The notes below the pieces were generated by a model, which saw nothing but the letters and a program-made list of their open reading frames with translations, was not told the DNA's origin and searched no databases. This document shows positions 24,983-33,614 of a DNA stretch of 64,000 nucleotides, one piece after another; positions within the stretch are counted from its first letter, which is position 1; every line of letters starts with the position of its first letter. Source of the DNA: Sphingomonas sp. 1F27F7B (GTDB lineage Bacteria > Pseudomonadota > Alphaproteobacteria > Sphingomonadales > Sphingomonadaceae). The stretch covers positions 1 to 64,000 of the forward strand of contig NZ_SCMK01000015.1 of the NCBI RefSeq assembly GCF_005503355.1, written 5' to 3'. Position numbers and translations under genes: made by a program.

Positions 24983-26214
24983 ACGCGCTCGCCTCGCGCG
25001 CGGTGCTGCGCCCCGGCAAGAGGGGGATCGCGCGCTGGATCGAGGAGCGGGTGTTCGCGCTGATGCCCTATGCCTTTGCTTTCCTGCGGCGCTGGAAGCC
25101 GGTGGCGAAGTTCGGCGGCATGGTGCTGACTTCGCGCCATGACGATGTGCGCGAGGTGTTCGCCACCGATCCGGTGTTCGGTGTGCCCTATGCGCCCAAG
25201 CTCGACGTGATCATGGGCGGCGAGCCCTTCTTCCTCGGCATGGCCGACACGCCGCTCTATCACCGCGACACCGATGCGATGCGCACGGTGGTGCGCCCGG
25301 GCGACTTGCCCGGGCTGGCGCAGAAGGCGGAGGCGATGGCCGAGGCGATCGTCGCGGCGGCGCCGGGGCGGATCGAAATGGTCGATACGCTGGTCCGGCG
25401 CGTGACCTTCAGCGTGCTCGGCGATTATTTCGGCGTGCCCGATCCGGCGGGGGGCGATCTGCGGGTGTGGGGCACGCGGCTGTTCGAGTTCCAGTTCGCC
25501 GATCCCAAGGGCGATTCGGCGCTGCGTGCGGAAGTCGACCAGATCGCCCCGGCGCTGCGCGCGCATATCGACAGCGAGATCGCGAAGCGGAAGGCAGTGC
25601 CGGGCAAGGACGATGTGCTGTCGCGTTGCCTCGCCCAGCAGAAGAAGGGTGTACCGGGCTTCTCCGATGTGGAGATCCGCACCAACCTGATGGGCTTCAT
25701 CGTCGGCGGGCCCCCCCAGCCGCCGATGGTCGTGCCCCAGGCGATGGAGCAGTTGCTGCGCCGGCCCGCTGCGCTGGCCGGAGCGCAGGCGGCGGCGCGG
25801 TCTGGGGACGACGACTTGCTCTGGGGCTATGTCCAGGAAGCGATGCGCTTCGATCCGCTGGCGCCGGGGCTGCCGCGCAACGTGCTGGTCGATGGCGTGA
25901 TCGCGCGCGGCACGGCGCATGAGACCGGAGTGAGGGCGGGCGACACGGTGCTCGCGGCTTTCGCCTCGGCGATGATGGACCCGCGCCGGCTGACCGATCC
26001 GGCTCGCTTCGACCCGCATCGTCCGGCGAGCGACTATATCCATTTCGGCTATGACCTGCACCAATGCTTCGGCCGCCACATCAACCGGGCGACGTTGCAC
26101 ATGATGCTCAAGCCCTTGTTGAAGCGCGCGAATCTGCGGCGGGCGCCGGGCAGCGCCGGGCGGCTGCTCAAAAACGGTCCCTTCGCGGAGTCGCTGACCC
26201 TGGCATTCGACTAG
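24979..26214 (+). CDS. Atypical cytochrome P450
   Basis: A 411-aa P450 whose GTG start overlaps the DyP stop by four bases. The haem-binding loop FGYDLHQCFGRHI gives Cys363, and Glu287/Arg290 form the ExxR pair. The I-helix, where most P450s have (A/G)GxDT for oxygen activation, reads FIVGGPPQPPM (240-250) with no acid-alcohol pair and several prolines. That favours a P450 that rearranges or uses a peroxide made by another enzyme, as in fungal Ppo and plant CYP74 oxylipin enzymes. This is inference. No ferredoxin or reductase gene is in the operon. Confidence 0.88.
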   Translation: MNALASRAVLRPGKRGIARWIEERVFALMPYAFAFLRRWKPVAKFGGMVLTSRHDDVREVFATDPVFGVPYAPKLDVIMGGEPFFLGMADTPLYHRDTDAMRTVVRPGDLPGLAQKAEAMAEAIVAAAPGRIEMVDTLVRRVTFSVLGDYFGVPDPAGGDLRVWGTRLFEFQFADPKGDSALRAEVDQIAPALRAHIDSEIAKRKAVPGKDDVLSRCLAQQKKGVPGFSDVEIRTNLMGFIVGGPPQPPMVVPQAMEQLLRRPAALAGAQAAARSGDDDLLWGYVQEAMRFDPLAPGLPRNVLVDGVIARGTAHETGVRAGDTVLAAFASAMMDPRRLTDPARFDPHRPASDYIHFGYDLHQCFGRHINRATLHMMLKPLLKRANLRRAPGSAGRLLKNGPFAESLTLAFD

Positions 26215-26223
26215 CGTCCCCCT

Positions 26224-26251
26224 CTCTCCCTCCCGCTTGCGGGAGAGGGAG
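26224..26251. terminator. Bidirectional hairpin between P450 and aldo/keto reductase
   Basis: A core stem CTCCCGC-TT-GCGGGAG (26230-26245) is extended by pyrimidine/purine arms to about 26224 and 26251. It lies between two convergent genes and belongs to the same CCCTCTCC hairpin type seen at 5681-5702 and 32820-32839. Confidence 0.6.
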
Positions 26252-26259
26252 CAGGGAAG

Positions 26260-27291
26260 TCACCGCCGCGACGATGGGCCGCCGCGATAGCCGCCCTGGC
26301 GCTCGAGCATCCAGCCGGGATATTCCGCCGGCAGCTTGCTCACCGCATCGAGCCGGGCGAGTTCCTCAGGGCTGAATTCGATGTCCACCGCGCCGAGATT
26401 GTCGGCCAACTGCTCGGGCCGCTTGGCGCCGATGATGACGCTGGAGACTGCGCGTTGATGGAGCAGCCAGGCCAGCGCCAGCTGGGCGACCGAGCGCCCC
26501 CTGGCCTCGGCCAGTTCGCGCAGCACGTCGACCACGTCATGGCCGCGCGCCTTGTCCACCGGCGGAAAGTCGAATCCGGCGCGGCGCCCTTCGCCATCGC
26601 CTTCGCGCGTATATTTGCCCGAAAGGAAGCCGCCGGCCAGCGGGCTCCAAACCATCAGGCCCAGGCCTTCGGATTCGAGCATCGGAATCACCTCGCGCTC
26701 CAGGTCGCGCCCGGCGATCGTGTAATAGGCCTGGAGCGAGGCGATCGCGGCATAGTCCCTGGCCGCGGCGATGCCGACTGCCTTCATCACTTGCCACGCT
26801 GCCCAGTTGGAGAGGCCGATGTACCGCACCGTCCCGCGCCGCACCAGGCTGTCGAGCGCATAGAGCGTTTCCTCGATCGGCGTCACGGTATCGAAGCCAT
26901 GGATCTGGTAGAGGTCGATATGGCCGGTGCCGAGCCGCTCCAGGCTCTTCTCGACCTGGGCCAGGATGTGGCCGCGCGACGCGCCGGCGCCGTTGGGCCC
27001 GTCATGCATGCGGCCGAGCACCTTGGTGGCGACCACCACTTCGTCGCGCGCCACGCCCAGGTTGCCGAGCGCCTGGCCGAGGATCCGTTCCGAGCGGCCC
27101 TCGGCATAGATGTTCGCGGTGTCGAAGAAATTGATGCCGGCATCGAGCGCGGCCTTGACCAGACCGTCGGCTTCGTCCTGCTGCAGCTGGCCGATCCGGC
27201 CCCACAAGCCGCCATCGCCGCCAAAGGTCATGGTGCCAAGGCAGAGTTCCGAGACGATCAGGCCCGAGCGGCCGAGCTGGTTGTAGCGCAT
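26260..27291 (-). CDS. Aldo/keto reductase
   Basis: A 343-aa AKR. The catalytic tetrad is visible as Asp and Tyr in FFDTANIYAEG, Lys in VVATKVLG and His in LYQIHGFD. The N-terminal MRYNQLGRSGLIVSELCLGTMTFGG and late WLLHQRAVSSVIIGAKRPEQL are typical of the YajO/Tas-like group that reduces aldehydes and ketones with NADPH. The ATG at 27291 is preferred over the Met 21 codons earlier. It diverges from TonB receptor 2 across a 313-base regulatory gap, suggesting co-regulation. Confidence 0.92.
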   Translation of the reverse strand: MRYNQLGRSGLIVSELCLGTMTFGGDGGLWGRIGQLQQDEADGLVKAALDAGINFFDTANIYAEGRSERILGQALGNLGVARDEVVVATKVLGRMHDGPNGAGASRGHILAQVEKSLERLGTGHIDLYQIHGFDTVTPIEETLYALDSLVRRGTVRYIGLSNWAAWQVMKAVGIAAARDYAAIASLQAYYTIAGRDLEREVIPMLESEGLGLMVWSPLAGGFLSGKYTREGDGEGRRAGFDFPPVDKARGHDVVDVLRELAEARGRSVAQLALAWLLHQRAVSSVIIGAKRPEQLADNLGAVDIEFSPEELARLDAVSKLPAEYPGWMLERQGGYRGGPSSRR

Positions 27292-27408
27292 GGGATACCC
27301 TTGGGAGCGAGGGGGGCAGGCCCCGCAGATGTGGTCCGGAGGGCATCGCCGCAATGCCCCGATGCCAGGAAAATCGGCCTGAGTCGGGCGCTGGCAACGG
27401 TGTCAATA

Positions 27409-27504
27409 AACTCATACAATATGGTGCGGCGCGGCAATTCCCTTGCCGTGCCTGGGTAAGTGTTTGTTCTCGCGTCAAACTAACCTGATGCAAATGTATG
27501 AGTT
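27409..27504. promoter_or_regulatory. Paired inverted 10-mers in divergent promoter region
   Basis: AACTCATACA at 27409-27418 is mirrored exactly by TGTATGAGTT at 27495-27504, 76 bases apart, in the gap between aldo/keto reductase and TonB receptor 2. The second copy overlaps a possible -35 hexamer TTGACA (27503-27508). Two half-operators bridged by a dimeric regulator could control both genes. The whole gap 27292-27604 has no gene. Confidence 0.45.
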
Positions 27505-27604
27505 GACAGTATCGCAGACGCGGCATAGCCAAATGTGACCGCTAACATCGCGATCCGCGCGATTGGCTCAATGGCCCGGGAAGAGGCCTTCACAGGAGGG
27601 GAAT

Positions 27605-30600
27605 ATGCACGCTCGAGTTGCGTCCCGTTTCACCGCGCGTCGCCTGGGAGTGATCGGCGCCGCGTTGCTCGCCGGCACGGCCTGGCCCTCGCTCGCCCAG
27701 ACCCAGGCCAGCGATACGCCGGCCGCCGCCCAGGACCAGAGCGTCCCGGAAGCGGAGCAGTCGATCGTCGTCACCGGGTATCGCGCGTCGCTGCAGAGCT
27801 CGACCAACGCCAAGAAGAATTCGGTGGGCTTCACCGATTCGATCTTCGCCGAGGATATCGGCAAGTTCCCGGACACCAACATCGCCGAGAGCTTCAATCG
27901 CATTCCGGGCGTGACCATCGCCCGCGAAGTGACGGGCGAGGGCCTCAACGTCACGATCCGCGGCCTGGGCACCAACTTCACGCGCGTGCTGCTGAACGGC
28001 GCGCCGGTGGCGGTCGCCTCGACCGGGCGCACCGATTCGCAGAACACCAACCGCGAAGTCGATCTCGACATGTTCCCGACCGAACTGTTCACGTCGCTGA
28101 CGGTGAACAAGAGCGGCATCGCCGACCAGTTGGAGGGCGGCGCCGCCGGCACGGTCAACATGCGCAGCGCCCGGCCGTTCGACCGCGCGGGCACGCGCGT
28201 CACCTATGGCGCGCAGCTGACCAAGAACACCAATGCCAAGGACTGGGGCTATCGCGGCTCGCTGCTCGCCAGCACCACGATGGGCGATTTCGGCGTGCTG
28301 CTCGGCGTCGCCGGCGTGCACAACAAGGTCCGCACCACCGGCTTCGAGACAATCGGCTGGACCAATCCGAACCTGTCCGCCGCCCAGTGCGGCGCGACCA
28401 GCGGCTGCAATCCCACGGGCGGCGGCAACTGGACGATCCCGGGAACGGTGCCTGCCAATTCGGGCGCGGGCCTGGTCACCGGCACCACGATCGACCAGGC
28501 TTTCCTGCTTGCGCGCAATCCGGGCGCGACGATCTCGCAGATCGACAACGGGATCATCCCGCGCCTGGGCCGCAGGATGTTCGAGGAAGGCACCAAGGAC
28601 CGGATCAACGCGATCGCCAGCCTGGAATATAAGGGCGACCGGTTCCACGCCTATGTCGACGGCATGTATGGCTGGAAGGACAACCAGCTCCAGCGCGTCG
28701 ACATGAACTGGGTCGGCCGCAACGGCGCCGCGATCCCGCTCAACACGACGTACGACCGCAGCGATTGCACCACCGGCTGCGTGGTCACCAAGGGCACCTA
28801 TGCCAATGCCCAGTGGTTCCTCGAATATCGCCCCTTCCTCGAGAAGACCAAATTCTGGGGCGTCAATCCCGGTTTCGACTGGGAGATCGCCGACAAGCTG
28901 AAGGTCGATGTCGCTGCCAACTACACCTGGTCGAGCTTCCATCGCGAATCGCCGAGCGTGGTGGTGCTCACCGCGCCCAATTCGGGCGTGGTGGTGAATT
29001 ACGACAACACCGGTGGCGACGTGCCGTCGATCACGACGAACATCGACCTGAACAATCCCGCCAACTTCGCCTGGCCGGGCGGGCGGGTGAACATCCAGGA
29101 CGAGAAGCGCCAGACCGAGACCAAGGGCATTCGCGGCAATCTGACCTGGGGCGACAACGCCTTCAACCTCAAGGTCGGCGCCGCCTATGACGACACGTCG
29201 CGGCGCATCAGCGCCTTCGACAACAGCCAGGCCTGGCAGAACGCGGTGTGCGGCAACCGCCCGAGCGTGTTCCTGCCTTCGCCCAACACCCAGCCGCCGT
29301 GCAACGGCCTGGTCCAGCCGGGCGCGGCGCCGGCCGGCTATCCGACCTATCCCGCCTATGGCACCGGCTACACCTCCGGCGCGAGCGGCGGGGTGACCTA
29401 TGGCGGCTCGCTGATCTCGAACGCGCAGCTCCCCGGGCTGCTGCGCCCGACCTCGTCCGGCTTCGTCACGGTGGACTGGAACGCGTTCAAGGCGGCGTCC
29501 AACTATGATGCGTTCCACAACGCCGCGCCCGAGGCAGGCTCGTCGAACACCGGCGCCAGCGGCGGCTATGTCCGCGAGAAGGTGCTCGGCGCCTATGCCG
29601 AAGTGAATGGCGATCTGCAGATCGGCGACAACAACCACCTCAACTACAATGCCGGCGTTCGCTATGTGCGCACCGACCAGCGGATCGGCGGCCGCGTCTC
29701 GATCTCGGATCCGCGCAACTCGCAGGATCCGGACGGCCCCGGCCCGCTGCCCGCGGCTTGCCCCGGCCCCGGCAATCCGCGCGACGGCAGCTGCTATCCG
29801 AACATCACCAACTTCGTCTATACCGACGCCAAATATGACAATTGGCTCCCCGCGGTGAGCGGTGCCTTCCACATCGGCGATGCCGCCGTGGTTCGCGCCG
29901 CGGTGTCGCGGACGATGACTCGGCCCAATCCCAACACGATGCTGCCGGGCCTCAACTTCTCGACGCCCTCGGCCGATGTCGGCTCGGTCGGCAATCCGTC
30001 GCTCCAGCCCTATCTCTCGACCAATATCGACCTGGGCTTCGAATATTATACCGGCAAGGAAGGCTATGTCGGCTTCACTGCCTTCCGCAAGGCAGTGACC
30101 GGTTTCACCACCACCGGCACGGTGACGGTGCCCTTCACGGCGCTGGCCACTTATGGCGTGACCTATGACACGCTGACGCCGACCCAGCAGATCGCGATCA
30201 ACTCGCGCGGCGGCCCGAACAGCGCCACCGTGGTGCTGAACCAGCAAGTCAACGCGACCGGCACGCTAAAGGTCAATGGCCTCGAAGTGAACTGGGTGCA
30301 GCCGCTCGATTTCCTGCTCGGCAAGATCGGACTGAACGGGTTCGGCTTCAACGCGAACCTGACGCTGATCGACCAGACCGGCTCGGGCGCCGCCCCGGCG
30401 GTCGCGGTGGGCGTGTCGCCGGTGACCTACAACATCACCGGCTATTACGAGCAGGGCGGCATCAACATCCGGCTGTCGACCACCTTCCAGCGCGGCTCGG
30501 TGTCGTCGGACGCGAACCAGAACGGCATCGCGCTCGCCCGGCTCTATTCGAACGACTATCAGCAGTTCGACATGTCGGCGAGCCTCGACTTCGCCAAGGT

Positions 30601-30751
30601 GTTCGATCTGAAATGGGGGCCGGAGCTGACGCTCGACGTGATCAACCTCACTCGGGAGAAGCAGCGCAGCTACTTCCAGTTCAGCAATGCCGCCTTCACG
30701 CTCTACGATCCGGGCCGGCAGGTCATGGTCGGGCTGCGGGGCCGGTTCTAG
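27605..30751 (+). CDS. TonB-dependent outer-membrane receptor (copy 2)
   Basis: A 1048-aa receptor. The signal peptide is 1-32 (ending PSLAQTQ). A TonB-box-like SIVVTGYRA is followed by the plug (FAEDIGKFPDTNIAESFNRIPGVTI, NVTIRGLGTNFTRVLLNG), then the barrel with terminal MVGLRGRF. The plug wording matches the carbohydrate-associated group. A ROK fructokinase gene downstream suggests a fructose-containing or similar sugar as ligand, by context only. AGGAGG lies 8-10 bases before the ATG at 27605; the upstream Met at 27563 lacks such a site. Confidence 0.95.
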   Translation: MHARVASRFTARRLGVIGAALLAGTAWPSLAQTQASDTPAAAQDQSVPEAEQSIVVTGYRASLQSSTNAKKNSVGFTDSIFAEDIGKFPDTNIAESFNRIPGVTIAREVTGEGLNVTIRGLGTNFTRVLLNGAPVAVASTGRTDSQNTNREVDLDMFPTELFTSLTVNKSGIADQLEGGAAGTVNMRSARPFDRAGTRVTYGAQLTKNTNAKDWGYRGSLLASTTMGDFGVLLGVAGVHNKVRTTGFETIGWTNPNLSAAQCGATSGCNPTGGGNWTIPGTVPANSGAGLVTGTTIDQAFLLARNPGATISQIDNGIIPRLGRRMFEEGTKDRINAIASLEYKGDRFHAYVDGMYGWKDNQLQRVDMNWVGRNGAAIPLNTTYDRSDCTTGCVVTKGTYANAQWFLEYRPFLEKTKFWGVNPGFDWEIADKLKVDVAANYTWSSFHRESPSVVVLTAPNSGVVVNYDNTGGDVPSITTNIDLNNPANFAWPGGRVNIQDEKRQTETKGIRGNLTWGDNAFNLKVGAAYDDTSRRISAFDNSQAWQNAVCGNRPSVFLPSPNTQPPCNGLVQPGAAPAGYPTYPAYGTGYTSGASGGVTYGGSLISNAQLPGLLRPTSSGFVTVDWNAFKAASNYDAFHNAAPEAGSSNTGASGGYVREKVLGAYAEVNGDLQIGDNNHLNYNAGVRYVRTDQRIGGRVSISDPRNSQDPDGPGPLPAACPGPGNPRDGSCYPNITNFVYTDAKYDNWLPAVSGAFHIGDAAVVRAAVSRTMTRPNPNTMLPGLNFSTPSADVGSVGNPSLQPYLSTNIDLGFEYYTGKEGYVGFTAFRKAVTGFTTTGTVTVPFTALATYGVTYDTLTPTQQIAINSRGGPNSATVVLNQQVNATGTLKVNGLEVNWVQPLDFLLGKIGLNGFGFNANLTLIDQTGSGAAPAVAVGVSPVTYNITGYYEQGGINIRLSTTFQRGSVSSDANQNGIALARLYSNDYQQFDMSASLDFAKVFDLKWGPELTLDVINLTREKQRSYFQFSNAAFTLYDPGRQVMVGLRGRF

Positions 30752-30827
30752 GGGCCTCTCGGCAAAGGGGGAGTGGCGGCCGGCCTTTCACCGGCCGTCA
30801 CTGCCGAACCATTTTCCAGGGGACCGC

Positions 30828-30855
30828 GGCCGCCTTCGGGCGGCCTCTTTTTTCT
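30828..30855 (+). terminator. Strong intrinsic terminator of TonB receptor 2
   Basis: GGCCGCC-TTCG-GGCGGCC is a perfect stem with a UUCG tetraloop, followed by TCTTTTTTCT. A second hairpin (GGCCGGC...CCGGCC) lies just upstream near 30778-30795. It should separate the receptor from the kinase gene. Confidence 0.9.
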
Positions 30856-30881
30856 CTCGCGGAACCGAGTTAACGGGCGGC

Positions 30882-31769
30882 ATGACTGAGACCAAGCTGA
30901 TCGCGGGCATCGAGCTGGGCGGCACCAAGTGCGTGGCGCTGCTGGCGACCGGGCCGGACGACGTGCGCGACCGGGTGACCGTGCCCACCACCGATCCGCA
31001 GGCGACCCTGGCGGCGCTCGAAGCGGTGCTCGATCGCTGGACCGTCGACGCGATCGGCGTGGCGAGCTTCGGGCCGGTGGGCCTCGATCCGGCGCGCGCC
31101 GATTTCGGCACGATCACCGCGACGACCAAGCCCGGATGGAGCGGCACCGATCTGATCGGCCGGCTCAAGGCGCGCTATGGCAAGCCGATCGGCTTCCAGA
31201 CCGATGTGGAAGGCGCCGCACTGGCGGAGGGACGCTGGGGCGCCGCCCAGGGCATGGCTGCCCATGCCTATATCACCATCGGCACCGGCGTGGGCGTGGG
31301 CCTGGTGACCGGCGGCAGGCCGGTGATGGGATGGGCGCATGGCGAGGCGGGGCACATGCGCCTGCCGCGCGCGCCGGGCGACAGCTATCCGGGCTGGTGC
31401 CGCTTCCATGGCGATTGCCTGGAGGGCCTGATCGCCGGCCCGGCGCTCGCCGAACGCTTCGGCATGCCGGGCGACCGGCTGCCCGACGATGCGCCCGCAT
31501 GGGATCTGTTCGTCCACGACCTGGCCGGCATGCTCCACAATCTGGTCGTCACTGCCGCGCCCGAGCGGATCGCGATCGGGGGCGGCGTGACGGCTGCGCG
31601 GCCCTATCTGTTCCCCAGGCTGCGCGCGCGGCTGGTCGAGAGCCTGGGCGGCTATGGCGCGCTTGCCGAATGGGCGGAGGCGATCGACGACCGGCTCGGC
31701 CCGCCCGGGCTGGGGACGATGGCGGGGCCGCTCGGCGCGATCGCGGTGGGGCTGGGGGCGACGGCATAG
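30882..31769 (+). CDS. ROK-family fructokinase
   Basis: A 295-aa sugar kinase. The ATP-binding GIELGGTKCVALL is at the start, TDVEGAALAE contributes the catalytic Asp region, and ITIGTGVGVGLV the phosphate loop. The zinc motif is GEAGHMRLPR...GWCRFHGDCLEG, as in Bacillus YdhR/GmuE-type fructokinases, which favours fructose over glucose. It makes hexose 6-phosphate in the cytosol. It follows the TonB receptor on the same strand after a strong terminator, so it has its own promoter but likely belongs to the same utilisation function. Confidence 0.88.
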   Translation: MTETKLIAGIELGGTKCVALLATGPDDVRDRVTVPTTDPQATLAALEAVLDRWTVDAIGVASFGPVGLDPARADFGTITATTKPGWSGTDLIGRLKARYGKPIGFQTDVEGAALAEGRWGAAQGMAAHAYITIGTGVGVGLVTGGRPVMGWAHGEAGHMRLPRAPGDSYPGWCRFHGDCLEGLIAGPALAERFGMPGDRLPDDAPAWDLFVHDLAGMLHNLVVTAAPERIAIGGGVTAARPYLFPRLRARLVESLGGYGALAEWAEAIDDRLGPPGLGTMAGPLGAIAVGLGATA

Positions 31770-31803
31770 CCGCGCCCGCGGGGCCAAGCGGCGTGATCGC
31801 GCC

Positions 31804-32427
31804 TCAGATCACTTCCATGTCCGAATTATAATGGTGCCAGGCCAGCACCGCCGCGGCGCCGCGGTGCGGGCGCCAGGCCTCGGCGATCGCGCGGGTCAGC
31901 TTCTCGCTCGGCCGCTCGGCATGGCCCATGATCCGGCCGACTTCGATCTGCACCGCCAGGTCGCCTGCGGGCCAGATATCGGGGCGCCCCTCGGCGAAGA
32001 GCAGATAGATCTCGGCGGACCAGCGGCCGATGCCCTTGATCCGGACGAGCTCGGCGATCGCTTCCTCGTCATCCTCGGCCAGATGCGCGAAATCGAGCCG
32101 CCCGCTGATCACTTCCTCGGCCAGGCTGCGCGCATAGGCCACTTTCTGGCGCGAGAGGCCGGCGGCGCGCAGGTCTTCGTCGCTGGCGCGGAAGATGGTG
32201 GCGGGATCGGTCAGCGCGCCCAATTGCGCGGCCATCCTGTTCCAGATCGATTGGGCGGCGGCGACGCTCACCTGCTGGCCGACGATCGTGCGCAGCAGCG
32301 TCTCATGGCCGCGGTCGCGGATGCGGGGCGGGGGGTAGCCCACGCGCCCGATCGCCGCGGCGATCAGCGGCTCGCGGTCCGCCAGCGCATCGAGCGACGC
32401 CTTGAGCTGATCGGCGGTCAGGCCCAT
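31804..32427 (-). CDS. DNA-3-methyladenine glycosylase (AlkA-like, HhH-GPD)
   Basis: A 207-aa base-excision repair glycosylase. IVGQQVSVAAA opens the domain at 48-58, the helix-hairpin-helix LVRIKGIGRWSAEIYLL is at 127-143 and the catalytic Asp156 lies in AGDLAVQ. It lacks the N-terminal TBP-like domain of E. coli AlkA, as do many short bacterial forms. It removes alkylated purines. The start at 32427 was chosen because upstream residues are a shadow of the ferredoxin gene. Confidence 0.9.
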   Translation of the reverse strand: MGLTADQLKASLDALADREPLIAAAIGRVGYPPPRIRDRGHETLLRTIVGQQVSVAAAQSIWNRMAAQLGALTDPATIFRASDEDLRAAGLSRQKVAYARSLAEEVISGRLDFAHLAEDDEEAIAELVRIKGIGRWSAEIYLLFAEGRPDIWPAGDLAVQIEVGRIMGHAERPSEKLTRAIAEAWRPHRGAAAVLAWHHYNSDMEVI

Positions 32428-32490
32428 GCGCGCCCGCCTTGCGAAGCGCCGTTTTCGGCGGCATGGACGGAGCCGGAACAGGAGAATCTC

Positions 32491-32808
32491 ATGCCCAAGC
32501 TTATCGTCGTGACCAGGAGTGGTGAAGAGCGCGAGGTCATGGGCGAAGCGGGCCTGAGCGTGATGGAAGTGATCCGCGAGAACGGCTTTGACGAGTTGCT
32601 CGCGCTGTGCGGCGGTTGCTGCTCCTGCGCGACCTGCCATGTCCATGTCGATCCGGAATTTGCGGCCAAACTGCCGAAGATGAGCATGGATGAGGATGAC
32701 CTGCTCGACAGCGCGGGCGACCGCGACGAGACTTCGCGGCTGTCGTGCCAGATTCCGTTCGGGCCGGATCTCGACGGGCTCCGCGTGCGGATCGCCGAAG
32801 AGGATTGA
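32491..32808 (+). CDS. Adrenodoxin-type [2Fe-2S] ferredoxin
   Basis: A 105-aa plant/adrenodoxin-type ferredoxin. The cluster ligands are Cys40, Cys46, Cys49 and Cys86, in the spacing C-x5-C-x2-C-x36-C. Extra cysteines 43 and 44 are unusual but common in Sphingomonad homologues as I recall. Such ferredoxins feed electrons to P450s or to iron-sulfur assembly. It could serve the P450 at 24979 but is about 6 kb away. AGGAG precedes the ATG. Confidence 0.93.
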   Translation: MPKLIVVTRSGEEREVMGEAGLSVMEVIRENGFDELLALCGGCCSCATCHVHVDPEFAAKLPKMSMDEDDLLDSAGDRDETSRLSCQIPFGPDLDGLRVRIAEED

Positions 32809-32819
32809 GCATTTCCCCT

Positions 32820-32839
32820 CCCTCTCTCCGGAGAGAGGG
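32820..32839. terminator. Perfect palindrome terminator between ferredoxin and lipoprotein genes
   Basis: CCCTCTCTCC-GGAGAGAGGG is a 10+10 perfect palindrome, extended by one T-A pair, lying between two convergent genes 11 bases from one stop and 3 from the other. Confidence 0.65.
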
Positions 32840-32842
32840 AGC

Positions 32843-33598
32843 TTAGTTCATCGCCCGCACCCGGATCGACGCCATCGGGGCGTCGCCGGTCCTGGGGTCG
32901 GTCTTCCAGGTGATTGTCTTGTCCTTGCCGATGGTCACCGCGCCTTCCTCGTTGTTCTGGCTGACCAGTTCGGCATCGGTGGTGAGCGTGAAGAGGCCCT
33001 GGAGGCGCGAAAAGGCCTCGCCCATGCCGCCCGGCGTCGTCGTCAGCGCGCTCATGTCGCTCATGCCGCTGCCACTGCTCATCCGGACATAGCCCGGCGC
33101 CTTGACGCGGATCAGGTCCTTGCCGCGCAACTCCACTGCGATCCACGGCATGATCATCTGATTGTCGGGATTGTAGGGAAACACGAAGCTGTGATCGAGC
33201 GTGCCGGAGATCCGGTAATCGATCCAGAACATGCCGTTGCCGCGATATTCGACGCTGCGATAGCCGGTTTCCCTGGCAATCTCGGTCGCGAGCTTGCGGA
33301 AATTCTCGTCCTGCCTCGCCTTTTCCTCGGGCGTGAGCGTGAAGTCCGGTTCCTTCTCCGGCGTCTTGCCCTTCTTGCCCGATTTCTCCTTGGCGGCCTC
33401 CGCCATGCCCATCTGCATCGCCTTGCCCATGAAGCCCTGCAGATCGACAGCCATCACTTCGCCGACATAGGCGAAGGTGAAGCTGCGATCGGCATGGATG
33501 GTGAGCGCGGATTCGAACTTGCCCGGCACGAACAGGCAGCTGGCGAGCATCAGCGGCGCCGCCAGCGCGAATGCCACGGCCTTCAGTCGATGCAGCAT
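32843..33598 (-). CDS. Lipoprotein of unknown function
   Basis: A 251-aa protein with a lipobox LASC (lipidated Cys21) after a short hydrophobic signal. The body has a Lys/Glu-rich middle (KEKSGKKGKTPEKEPD near 70-85) and mixed beta-like segments. The end, TIGKDKTITWKTDPRTGDAP, is conserved-looking. It would sit in the periplasm, anchored to inner or outer membrane. I do not recognise the family. It ends two bases past the hairpin and begins 16 bases beyond the rlmB stop side, so it may be co-transcribed with rlmB. Confidence 0.75.
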   Translation of the reverse strand: MLHRLKAVAFALAAPLMLASCLFVPGKFESALTIHADRSFTFAYVGEVMAVDLQGFMGKAMQMGMAEAAKEKSGKKGKTPEKEPDFTLTPEEKARQDENFRKLATEIARETGYRSVEYRGNGMFWIDYRISGTLDHSFVFPYNPDNQMIMPWIAVELRGKDLIRVKAPGYVRMSSGSGMSDMSALTTTPGGMGEAFSRLQGLFTLTTDAELVSQNNEEGAVTIGKDKTITWKTDPRTGDAPMASIRVRAMN

Positions 33599-33614
33599 GA
33601 GGCCCCCTCTGCGT

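Noticed and set aside
27590..30247. 885-aa minus-strand frame antisense to TonB receptor 2
   Set aside because: Same reasoning: a high-GC antisense shadow without recognisable domains or start signals.
32491..32808. Ferredoxin as dedicated partner of the P450 at 24979
   Set aside because: It is about 6 kb away in another transcription unit beside a DNA glycosylase; nothing in the sequence ties it to the P450, which may not need an electron donor.
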